Source: a candidate division BRC1 bacterium ADurb.Bin183 (GTDB lineage Bacteria > Sumerlaeota > Sumerlaeia > MWCT01). Taken from it: a DNA stretch of 64,000 nucleotides. Below the pieces are notes generated by a model that had not been told where the DNA came from, ran no database searches, and saw only the letters and a program-made list of their open reading frames with translations. A program made the position numbers and the translations under genes. Below are positions 56,889 to 64,000 of the stretch, one piece after another (position 1 is the first letter of the stretch; each line of letters begins with the position of its first letter). The DNA lies in contig MWCT01000004.1 of assembly GCA_002070185.1 (NCBI GenBank), forward strand, positions 62,001-126,000. The letters are read 5' to 3'.

Positions 56889-56928
56889 AAATAAATATCC
56901 TCTCCCTTATTTACTCATATTCAAAAAG

Positions 56929-56991
56929 ATTATATCTTCTATGGATATTTGATTTCTTTGCGCAAGTCTTTTTTCAACTTTTCGCTTGCGC
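56929..56991 (-). promoter_or_regulatory. ilvB upstream region: -10 and inverted repeat
   Basis: TATAAT on the minus strand (56934-56929) gives a leader of about 34 nt. GCGCAAG (56960-56966) and CTTGCGC (56985-56991) form a perfect inverted pair upstream. No leader peptide with branched-chain codons was found. Confidence 0.45.
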
Positions 56992-57061
56992 TAATATTTT
57001 CTCAAATCTTATCGTGAATCTGTTCGTTGATTGACAAACATTGAATAAAAGAGAAAAATCA

Positions 57062-57499
57062 ATGCAGAAAAAAGCGACAATCATCGGAACGCAGGAAGGC
57101 TGTTATCTTGCCTGTCTTGATGACGAAAAAGAGCAATATCATTGTGATGAGGAATGCAATAGTTGTTCTCATCCCTGCCGAATATTGCTAGATAAAGACC
57201 AACAGATAGAAAAAGGGCGTAAAGTGTTGGCTGAGATTAACCCATCCTTGTTTGCATCCGCAGGCAAATTGAATGCAATTCTTGCGGGTATCTTTATTGT
57301 TGTATTTGTTTTGATGATGATTTTGAGAAGGACATATTTCCCGCTTTACAGAGGTTATTTTGCTATGCTCCTCAGCGGATTTTTTGCTTCATCATTATTT
57401 TATCTCATCGTTAAATCTCGTTATGAAAAAAGCAAAAGCAAAAACGCTCTTCCGCATGGGAAAATCGTTCGCGTTTTCCCCAGGGATGAATCCAGATAA
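57062..57499 (+). CDS. RseC/MucC-like membrane protein with Cys cluster
   Basis: A 145-residue protein. Cysteines C14, C18, C28, C32, C35, C39 precede two hydrophobic helices (about 69-86 and 95-115), matching the RseC/MucC plan. In enteric bacteria RseC works with the Rsx(Rnf) complex to reduce SoxR. The ATG at 57062 is chosen over TTG at 57041. It overlaps no gene and is 2 bp before the GT-C gene. Confidence 0.6.
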   Translation: MQKKATIIGTQEGCYLACLDDEKEQYHCDEECNSCSHPCRILLDKDQQIEKGRKVLAEINPSLFASAGKLNAILAGIFIVVFVLMMILRRTYFPLYRGYFAMLLSGFFASSLFYLIVKSRYEKSKSKNALPHGKIVRVFPRDESR

Positions 57500-57501
57500 T
57501 T

Positions 57502-59088
57502 ATGCAAAATAACCTAGGCACAATCCAATCCGACAAATTGGGAGCTCCCGCTTCCAAGATTTCACCATTCAGGACTCTTCTTTTTATCGTCTGTCTGGCG
57601 CTTGCCGGCATTCACATGATTTATTATGCGGGTTGGACGCATGACGACCCTTATATAACCTTCCGATATGTGGATAATTTGCTTTCAGGGAAAGGGCTTG
57701 TTTTCAATGAAGGGGAACCTTTGGAGGGCTATTCAAATTTCTTTTTTCTTCTGCTTTTAGTTCCATTACGCTGGTTGGGATTGGAGTTATTGACTGGGGC
57801 AAAAATTATCGGTTTTCTTTTTGCTCTGGGGAGTCTTGCGCTACTATATGATTTTCTTGTTCTATATTATGAGAAAGACCAAAAGCGAAACCTTATAGCC
57901 GTCCTTCTCATGGCTTTATCGGGAGATCTGGCTTTATGGGCGGTCAGCGGAATGGAAACGGCGGTTTCAGTTTTTTTTGTCACCGGCGCATGGGTATTCT
58001 TCTGCCATGAGATGAGGATTGGATTTTCAAAAAAACCGGTGTTTCCTATATCAGCGTTTTTTTTGATGGGCGCCGCATTAAACCGACCGGAAGGGGTTAT
58101 TTATTTTTTCGCTCTTGCTTGGATTGCCCTTGCCTCTTTAATTAAGAGGGAAATTTCCCCCTCGCATTTTTTTCCATGGCTGGGTTTATTTGTCCTGACT
58201 TTTGCTTTTTATACCCTTTGGCGGGTTACATATTTTGGGACGTGGCTTCCCAACACCTTTTACGCCAAGGCAACGGGCAGTTTTGTTTATCAATTCAAAA
58301 TCGGATTAAAATATATCTGGCAATTTCTTTATCGCAATCCGTTGATTTTTCTCGTTCCCGTTTTCTTTTTTTATTCAATCAGAAATTATGATTTCAGAAA
58401 AATTGAGTTTTTATCCGCCGCTTCAATTATCTTTGCGCAATTGATATTTATTCTATCTTGCGGGGGTGATTGGATGCCGCTGGGGCGTTTTATTGCGCCT
58501 GTGATAGCGCCTTTATTTTTCCTGTTTCAGGAATCCTTGTTTTCAACAATGACTCGCCTGAAACCCAACGATCTGCAACATCGCTGGAGGGATGCCCTTG
58601 CTTTTTTTTGTATTGGTCTTGCGGTGTTGGGGCTCGTTCAAGAGCGGCGGGCAACCAAGCCGATTGTATATTCGGTGCGAACACAAACTTTATACACTCC
58701 ACACATTGCCATAGGTTTTTGGCTAAAGAATAATGCGCCAGCCGGCGCTTTGCTTGCCGCCGAAGAGGCGGGTATTATTCCTTATTATTCTGGACTGCGC
58801 TTTCTTGATCTTCTTGGAATAGTGGATGCCCATATCGCGCGCCAAAAAGGCGCGCTTCATCAAAAGCATGATATAGATTATGTTCTCGATAAACGTCCTG
58901 ATTTATTTTTAATCTATACTGCTAATCCTTTTGACGCGGGCGGGGAATTAATTCCAAGAATGGACTCGGGATACAGATTATTATCTTCGCCAAAATTCAA
59001 CCAGCTCTATAAACCTGTCCGCTCCTTTCCTCATGGGAACGAATTGATAGGCAGCGATTACCTGACTCTTTTTGCCCTTTCAAAATGA
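57502..59088 (+). CDS. GT-C-type membrane glycosyltransferase
   Basis: A 528-residue protein with about ten helices and the GT-C first-loop motif THDDPYITFRYVDNLLSG with GEPLEGYSNF. This resembles the AftB-type family of arabinofuranosyl- or mannosyl-transferases that use lipid-linked sugar outside the inner membrane. The C-terminal 130 residues are soluble. Acceptor unknown. Confidence 0.8.
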   Translation: MQNNLGTIQSDKLGAPASKISPFRTLLFIVCLALAGIHMIYYAGWTHDDPYITFRYVDNLLSGKGLVFNEGEPLEGYSNFFFLLLLVPLRWLGLELLTGAKIIGFLFALGSLALLYDFLVLYYEKDQKRNLIAVLLMALSGDLALWAVSGMETAVSVFFVTGAWVFFCHEMRIGFSKKPVFPISAFFLMGAALNRPEGVIYFFALAWIALASLIKREISPSHFFPWLGLFVLTFAFYTLWRVTYFGTWLPNTFYAKATGSFVYQFKIGLKYIWQFLYRNPLIFLVPVFFFYSIRNYDFRKIEFLSAASIIFAQLIFILSCGGDWMPLGRFIAPVIAPLFFLFQESLFSTMTRLKPNDLQHRWRDALAFFCIGLAVLGLVQERRATKPIVYSVRTQTLYTPHIAIGFWLKNNAPAGALLAAEEAGIIPYYSGLRFLDLLGIVDAHIARQKGALHQKHDIDYVLDKRPDLFLIYTANPFDAGGELIPRMDSGYRLLSSPKFNQLYKPVRSFPHGNELIGSDYLTLFALSK

Positions 59089-59161
59089 TTTTGATTTTTC
59101 GGTTGGCGTATTGCCGAAATTTGGCAGAATCCGGCGCTTGTTTTCATTTAGATAAAAGCGC

Positions 59162-59196
59162 GGAATGCGAAGCGGAGATTACCCGCCCCGCATTCC
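59162..59196 (-). terminator. Terminator hairpin after glnA
   Basis: GGAATGCG (59162-59169) and CGCATTCC (59189-59196) form an 8-bp stem, and GCGG/CCGC lies inside. On the minus strand it is followed by GCGCTTTTATC. A second weak hairpin at 59097-59119 serves the plus-strand gene. Confidence 0.65.
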
Positions 59197-59210
59197 CGAA
59201 AATGAAAAAA

Positions 59211-60551
59211 CTATAGTATAGGCATGTAACGATCTACTTCATATTTGGTGACATGGATGCGATAACGTTCCCATTCAATCTGTTTGTTTTCGATGAACTT
59301 CTCAAAGATGTGCATGCCGAGGGCTTCTTTGACGACTTCGCTTTGCTGCGTATAGAGCAAGGCTTCGTATAGCGAACCGGGAAGGGATTCAATGCCGCGT
59401 TCTTTACGCTCTTTTTCGTTCATTTCAAAAATATCTTCCTCAATCGGATCTTGCAATGTATAATTCTTCTGGATGCCTGTAAGTCCGGCGTTAAGCATAA
59501 CTGCAAAGGCAAGGTAGGGATTGCATGCGGGGTCTGGGCAGCGATATTCAACGCGCGTGGCTTTCTCCTTACCGGGCTTATACATCGGAACGCGAACCAG
59601 CGTCGAACGATTATGGCGCGCCCAAGAAAGGTAAACGGGAGCTTCATATCCCGGAACAAGCCTTTTGTATGAATTCACCCACTGCGCCACAACAGGCACG
59701 ATTTCATTTGAGTGTTTGAGAAGTCCCGCTGCATAATTTTTTGCAACCTTGGAAAGTTGGTATTTATCTTTGATATCAAAAAATGTGTTGGTGTTGCCTT
59801 TGAATAAAGATTGATGCACATGCATGCCGGAACCGTTCTGACCAAATATTGGCTTGGGCATAAATGTGGCAAAGATGCCGGCATCCTGCGCAATTCCTTT
59901 GACCACCATGCGGCAAGACATAACCTGATCCGCCATTTTGAGCGCATCTTTAAATTTCATGTCAATTTCGTGCTGGCTCGGCGCCACTTCGTGGTGAGTG
60001 TATTCCACCTGAATGCCCATAGATTCCAGAGCAAGGGAGCACTTTCGCCGAAGATCGTAGGCGGCATCGCGGGTGGTCATATCAAAATATCCGCCATTAT
60101 CCAGAACTTCCGGCGCTGAAGAGTTTTTGAAAAAAAAGAATTCCATTTCAGGTCCCACATAAAAGTGGTCATAACCCATGCCTTCCGCCTTTTTCAGCAT
60201 TCGGCGCAGGGCATTGCGGGGGCAACCGCTATAAGGTTTTCCATCAGGCGTCATGATATCGCAAAACATCATGCCCACCTTGTAATCATCTTTACCCTCA
60301 AACGGCAGGATGCAAAAAGTATCGGGGTCAGGAAGCGCTATAAGATCGCTTTCTTCGATTCTGGCATATCCCTCGATTGAGGAACCATCAAAGCCCATCC
60401 CGCCTTCGATAGCCTCCTCAAATTCGCTTTCAGATATGGAAAAACTCTTGAGAAATCCTAAAACATCCGCGAACCACAGACTCCAGAACTTCACCTTGTT
60501 GTCTTTGGATTTCTTGAGTATAGATTCCCGTTTTTTGCCCAGACTTGCCAT
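59211..60551 (-). CDS. glnA: Glutamine synthetase type I, alpha form
   Basis: A 446-residue enzyme. GFDGSSIEGYARIEESDL near the N-terminus and NGSGMHVHQSL in the core are conserved. Length and the C-terminal segment EEDIFEMNEKERKERG fit the alpha subtype; the place of the adenylylated Tyr of the beta subtype is occupied by Phe, so adenylylation control is not expected. The ATG at 60551 has GGAGGGAGG ten bases upstream; an ATG at 60584 adds 11 residues. Confidence 0.96.
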   Translation of the reverse strand: MASLGKKRESILKKSKDNKVKFWSLWFADVLGFLKSFSISESEFEEAIEGGMGFDGSSIEGYARIEESDLIALPDPDTFCILPFEGKDDYKVGMMFCDIMTPDGKPYSGCPRNALRRMLKKAEGMGYDHFYVGPEMEFFFFKNSSAPEVLDNGGYFDMTTRDAAYDLRRKCSLALESMGIQVEYTHHEVAPSQHEIDMKFKDALKMADQVMSCRMVVKGIAQDAGIFATFMPKPIFGQNGSGMHVHQSLFKGNTNTFFDIKDKYQLSKVAKNYAAGLLKHSNEIVPVVAQWVNSYKRLVPGYEAPVYLSWARHNRSTLVRVPMYKPGKEKATRVEYRCPDPACNPYLAFAVMLNAGLTGIQKNYTLQDPIEEDIFEMNEKERKERGIESLPGSLYEALLYTQQSEVVKEALGMHIFEKFIENKQIEWERYRIHVTKYEVDRYMPIL

Positions 60552-60649
60552 TTTTCGAAAACCTCCCTCCGTTTGCAAAATCAATGATGTGTTTTCATAA
60601 CGGGAAAAGATGGGTGGCGCGCAATAAAAAAATTTTTTATTCGGCGGTA

Positions 60650-61471
60650 TCAGATTACTTTTCGCCCCTCTTTTCGCATGGCGTAAGCATTGATTTGATG
60701 GATAAAGTCATTATATTTATCTTTTTTATATTTGCCGAGATATGATTCAACCAGCATCCGCCGTTCATCAGGATTTAAAATTTTTTCATCTGCGGAGCGC
60801 AATATCTGAAATAAATTAATCGCCCTATAGGAGCGCAATCCCGCCGCACCGAAACGGCAATTATCGAGGTCTATCAAGGCAAATTTTATCGGTTCGCAAT
60901 ATTCCGGCGGAATATAAATATGCTCTACACTCAGGTCATCATGATAAAAATTCATATCATGAACGCGGCTAATAAAACTGCCCAGCGATTGAATGATTGA
61001 TTGACGTTTTTCGTTTTCTTTGATATGAGTTAAAGATTCAGATAGGGGAATATTCGGCTCGATGCTTAAAGTCACAAGGTAATTGTTTTTAACAAACACC
61101 CCCTTTTTTTCCACCGCATATAAAAGGGGTTGCGGGGTTGTAATTCCCATTTCAAGAAGTTTCAAACCCGCTTGCCATTCGCGAAAAGCCTTTGGGGGAT
61201 GAAATAGATATTCTAATTTTTTCAGCCATCGCCAGGTTTTATAGCGTTTGGCGAATATGCGTTTTATTTCGCCATTTAAAATAAATTCAAAGCTGATGGT
61301 GCATCGGCTTCGCGTGGATTTTTCCAAACGCCACGGCGGCTGCGAGCGTTTGCTTGTGTCATCGAAGGGAATAGACAGGAGATCCAGAGTTTGCATTCCT
61401 TTGATGCACAATCCTTTAAGAACGTTATTTTTGTAGGGAATTACTTCAGGGATATATTCCTGAGCCGTCAT
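60650..61471 (-). CDS. WaaP/RIO-like lipopolysaccharide kinase family protein
   Basis: A 273-residue protein with a protein-kinase-like fold: K in IFAKRYKTWRW, the catalytic loop FYHDDLSVEHI, and the DFG-equivalent LIDLDNCRF. Such proteins phosphorylate Kdo/heptose of lipid A core. It is 29 bp from rfbB on the same strand. The ATG at 61471 is chosen over a TTG at 61486. Confidence 0.85.
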   Translation of the reverse strand: MTAQEYIPEVIPYKNNVLKGLCIKGMQTLDLLSIPFDDTSKRSQPPWRLEKSTRSRCTISFEFILNGEIKRIFAKRYKTWRWLKKLEYLFHPPKAFREWQAGLKLLEMGITTPQPLLYAVEKKGVFVKNNYLVTLSIEPNIPLSESLTHIKENEKRQSIIQSLGSFISRVHDMNFYHDDLSVEHIYIPPEYCEPIKFALIDLDNCRFGAAGLRSYRAINLFQILRSADEKILNPDERRMLVESYLGKYKKDKYNDFIHQINAYAMRKEGRKVI

Positions 61472-61500
61472 ACAATAACCGTTCAAAATGAATTGCCAAT

Positions 61501-62508
61501 TCAGACCATTTGCCTGTATTGTTTTTTGTAATATTCTTTAAACTCTCCAGATTTGAGCGGCTCCCACCAAGCGCGATTTGCTTGATACCACGCGACCGTT
61601 TGCTTAATTGATTCCTTGAAATCCGCCAGTGGTTTCCACCCCAGAGAGCGCAGTTTGGAGCAGTCAACCGAATATCTTCGGTCATGCCCTTTGCGATCTT
61701 CGACCGGGCGTATCATGGATTTGGGTTTATCAAGCATCTCCAGCAGAAGGTGAGTCAGTTCAAGATTTGTAACCTCCTCGCCCGCTCCAATATTATAAAT
61801 CTCCCCTAATTTGCCCTCATGAAGAATCAGGTCAATGCCGACGCAGTTATCTTCCACATAAAGCCAGTCGCGGACGTTGAGCCCGTCGCCATAAAGCGGG
61901 ACTTGTTTATTCTCAATCAGGTTGGTGACAAAAAGAGGAATGACCTTTTCAGGATATTGATAAGGTCCGTAATTATTGGAGCTGCGCGTGATAAGGATGG
62001 GGGTTTTGTATGTTGTCCAATACGCCAGACACATCAAATCCGCGCCAGCCTTGCTTGCTGAATATGGACTGCTGGGTTCAAGGGGGTCGTCTTCCCTGAA
62101 CGACCCTTCTAAAATGCTTCCATAAACCTCGTCTGTGGAGATTTGAAGAAATCGTTTAACATTTGAGGAATTTCTAACGGCTTCCAGAATATTATGAGTT
62201 CCGAAAATATCTGTTTTAATAAAGGCATCCGGTTCAGAAATGGAGCGGTCAACGTGTGTTTCAGCTGCAAAATTAACGATATAATCCACTTTTGGGACAA
62301 TTTCGGTTATTAATTTTTCATCGCAAATATCGCCTTTGATGAATGAGAAATTCGGGTTGTTTTTTAAATCGGAAATATTCTCCGGATTGCCGGCATAGGT
62401 GAGTTTATCTAAAACGATCATTTTATATTCGGGATGATGTCTGCTAACATACCTTGCGTAATTGCTGCCAATAAAACCGCATCCGCCCGTGATTAAAATA
62501 GTTGTCAT
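61501..62508 (-). CDS. rfbB: dTDP-glucose 4,6-dehydratase
   Basis: A 335-residue SDR enzyme: GGCGFIGSNYARYV, catalytic region STDEVYG and Tyr-Lys in PYSASKAGAD. It makes dTDP-4-keto-6-deoxyglucose for rhamnose or other deoxysugars of the envelope. rfbA, C and D are not in the window, so the sugar end-product is unknown. Confidence 0.96.
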   Translation of the reverse strand: MTTILITGGCGFIGSNYARYVSRHHPEYKMIVLDKLTYAGNPENISDLKNNPNFSFIKGDICDEKLITEIVPKVDYIVNFAAETHVDRSISEPDAFIKTDIFGTHNILEAVRNSSNVKRFLQISTDEVYGSILEGSFREDDPLEPSSPYSASKAGADLMCLAYWTTYKTPILITRSSNNYGPYQYPEKVIPLFVTNLIENKQVPLYGDGLNVRDWLYVEDNCVGIDLILHEGKLGEIYNIGAGEEVTNLELTHLLLEMLDKPKSMIRPVEDRKGHDRRYSVDCSKLRSLGWKPLADFKESIKQTVAWYQANRAWWEPLKSGEFKEYYKKQYRQMV

Positions 62509-62771
62509 AAAACACCTCTTTTACTTATTTTTTTGCGACACAAGAAGCCATGCTTATCCTCATATATCGTTTCGGTGTCAAGCATAAGCAACAACACTCG
62601 GGGGAAAATCGTTTTCACACAAGGCGATGCAAATAAATTTTGTCTTCAAAAAATCGTTGACAGCTGTTCTGTCTCATCAGACTCTTCCAATTAAGTAAGT
62701 TCATAGTAGGGCAAGTTAATATACAAAAAATTTGCCTACGTGATCATAATTTTTTGGGAGGTAAGTGTATT
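62509..62771. other. Intergenic region before gap
   Basis: Divergent spacer. TTGACA at 62657-62662 is a candidate -35 with no good -10. TGCTTAT (62551-62557) and ATAAGCA (62584-62590) form an inverted pair. GGCAA/TTGCC pairs flank an AT stretch near 62710-62735. A full Rex site is not present. Confidence 0.35.
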
Positions 62772-63773
62772 ATGACGATCAGAGTTGGTATCAACGGTTT
62801 TGGAAGAATCGGTAGATTGTTTTTCCGCGCCGCCATCGCAAAAAAGGAGCTTGAGATCGTCGGCATCAACGACCTGTTTGCCCCGAAAGTTCTTGCTCAT
62901 CTTCTTAAGTATGATAGCGTGCATGGCAAATTTGAGGGCACGATTGAAGCCAAAGAAAAAAGCATTGTGGTAAATGGCAAAGAAATCGCCATCACAGCGG
63001 AAAAAGATCCAACAACGCTTCCTTGGAAAGCGCTCAATGTGGATGTTGTTGTTGAGTCCACCGGCAAATTTGCAAAACGCGATGAGGCAATGAAACATAT
63101 CGCCGCCGGCGCCAAGAAGGTTCTAATCTCCGCCCCCGCGGGTGATGCCGATGCCACGTTTGTTATCGGCGTTAATGAGCATACCTATGATAAAACCAAA
63201 CATGTTATTGTATCGAACGCCTCTTGCACCACAAACTGCCTTGCGCCTGCCGCCAAAGTTGTTATGGAGAAATTCGGCATCAAACGCGGACTTATGACCA
63301 CAATTCATTCTTACACGAACGATCAGGTTATGCTGGATATGGGACATAAAAAAGATATGCGCCGCGCCCGCGCTGGAGCCGTGTCTATGATTCCGACCAG
63401 CACAGGCGCCGCTAAGGCAGTTGGCTTGGTTCTTCCGGAGCTTAAAGGAAAATTAGACGGCTTTGCTATGCGCGTTCCCACGCCTAACGTTTCGGTTGTG
63501 GATTTGGTTTGTGAAACAGAAAAATCTTTGACAAAAGATGAATTGATCGCCGCCTTCAAAGAAGCCGCCAACGGCAAGCTGAAGGGCATCCTTGCCGTTT
63601 CTGAGGAACCTTTGGTTTCTTGCGATTTTAACCATTCATCGTTTTCCTCCATCATTGACACAGAGTATTGCAGCATCATTGATAATAACTTCGTCAAGAT
63701 TATCTCATGGTATGACAATGAATGGGGATATTCTTGCCGCATGGCGGAGCTTATCATTTTGATGATGAAATAA
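62772..63773 (+). CDS. gap: Glyceraldehyde-3-phosphate dehydrogenase, type I
   Basis: A 333-residue NAD-dependent glycolytic enzyme. INGFGRIGR opens the NAD site and C152 in SNASCTTNC is the catalytic thiol; the S-loop and WYDNEWGYS end follow. The ATG at 62772 has GGGAGGTAAG upstream; an ATG at 62754 would add six residues. It lies 17 bp before tpiA. Confidence 0.97.
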   Translation: MTIRVGINGFGRIGRLFFRAAIAKKELEIVGINDLFAPKVLAHLLKYDSVHGKFEGTIEAKEKSIVVNGKEIAITAEKDPTTLPWKALNVDVVVESTGKFAKRDEAMKHIAAGAKKVLISAPAGDADATFVIGVNEHTYDKTKHVIVSNASCTTNCLAPAAKVVMEKFGIKRGLMTTIHSYTNDQVMLDMGHKKDMRRARAGAVSMIPTSTGAAKAVGLVLPELKGKLDGFAMRVPTPNVSVVDLVCETEKSLTKDELIAAFKEAANGKLKGILAVSEEPLVSCDFNHSSFSSIIDTEYCSIIDNNFVKIISWYDNEWGYSCRMAELIILMMK

Positions 63774-63790
63774 AAAACAAAGGAGTTTTT

Positions 63791-64000
63791 ATGACATCGC
63801 GTATTCCTATCGTTGCGGGCAACTGGAAGATGTATAAAATCAGAAGCGAGGCAGCCGATTTAGTGAACGGCATTTTGCCGGCTGTTTCAAAAAACAATTA
63901 TTGCGAAGTCGTCGTCTGTCCGCCTTTTACAGCGCTTCAAACAGTTGCCAATATTGTCAAGGGCACCAAACTTGGTTTGGGCGCGCAGAACTGCCATTTT
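63791..64000 (+). CDS. tpiA: Triosephosphate isomerase (5' part; runs off the right edge)
   Basis: Seventy residues are visible, starting MTSRIPIVAGNWKMYK, with the N-K catalytic pair of the family (GNWKM), and PPFTALQTVANIV further on. The GAGG-type ribosome site AGGAG is directly upstream. It co-transcribes with gap. Confidence 0.95.
   Translation, partial: MTSRIPIVAGNWKMYKIRSEAADLVNGILPAVSKNNYCEVVVCPPFTALQTVANIVKGTKLGLGAQNCHF

Noticed and set aside
60552..60649. Sigma-54 promoter before glnA
   Set aside because: No GG-N10-GC pair was found in the leader.
62657..62685. Promoter of gap with TTGACA
   Set aside because: No -10 with acceptable score at 16-18 bp, so not called as a promoter.
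1..64000. CRISPR array, tRNA, rRNA or transposase
   Set aside because: I looked for direct-repeat arrays, tRNA T-arm sequence and IS transposase motifs by eye and found none. The only tandem repeats are at 21139-21370 and 25289-25498.

Overview
The window looks like a chromosomal segment of a Gram-negative, probably anaerobic or facultative, uncultivated-type bacterium. The envelope evidence is an MsbA-type exporter, an ExbB/ExbD pair, an RlpA lipoprotein, a WaaP/RIO-like sugar kinase and several membrane glycosyltransferases. Part of an Rnf complex, type IV pilus ATPases, and a sigma-54 activator with its histidine kinase are also present. There is no rRNA, tRNA or other phylogenetic marker that settles the phylum, so I do not name one. 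Most of the window has intermediate GC. One AT-rich island (about 22.0-24.5 kb) stands out.

Layout. 0-9.7 kb: envelope and glycosylation genes. These are a partial GT39-like transferase, a UDP-galactopyranose-mutase-like flavoprotein, pcm, a GT2-methyltransferase fusion, a secreted amidase, and an operon of membrane glycosyltransferase-TPR, ABC-2 permease and MA-type peptidase. 9.9-22 kb: RNase R, a secreted GH20 hexosaminidase, an exonuclease/endonuclease/phosphatase protein, a GH-A-type glycosidase with a sugar-binding lipoprotein, RlpA, ExbD/ExbB, and a secreted GH16-like protein with a Thr-Pro linker. 22-25.5 kb: a restriction-modification island with a controller protein and tandem C-boxes, flanked by a methylase remnant, then a gene broken by one stop codon, then ten 21-bp repeats. 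25.7-33.7 kb: argG, msbA-like, an ntrB/ntrC-like pair, fmt, and a GT4 transferase. 33.8-41 kb: an ECF sigma factor, a 957-residue anti-sigma/FecR fusion and two ABC-2 exporter modules in one apparent operon. 41.3-46.7 kb: rnfDGEA, apbE and a flippase-like membrane protein. 46.8-52.7 kb: pilB, pilT, a class V aminotransferase and serA. 52.8-57 kb: a P-loop kinase and ilvBNC. 57-64 kb: an RseC-like protein, a GT-C membrane protein, glnA, a WaaP-like kinase, rfbB, gap and the start of tpiA.

How the genes work together. The ilvBNC operon, serA, argG and glnA show amino-acid biosynthesis, and glnA is of the type lacking an adenylylation tyrosine. The rnf genes plus apbE form a flavinylated membrane electron-transfer module, but RnfB and RnfC are not in the window. 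The RseC-like protein may belong to the same redox theme. The aminotransferase-serA pair has two TTGTGA/TCACAA palindromes upstream, one of them over a predicted -10, which suggests redox (Rex) or Crp/Fnr-type control. The ECF sigma, anti-sigma and ABC-2 cluster looks like a self-contained envelope-response system and is the best candidate for an undescribed system here. The restriction-modification island is the clearest recent acquisition.
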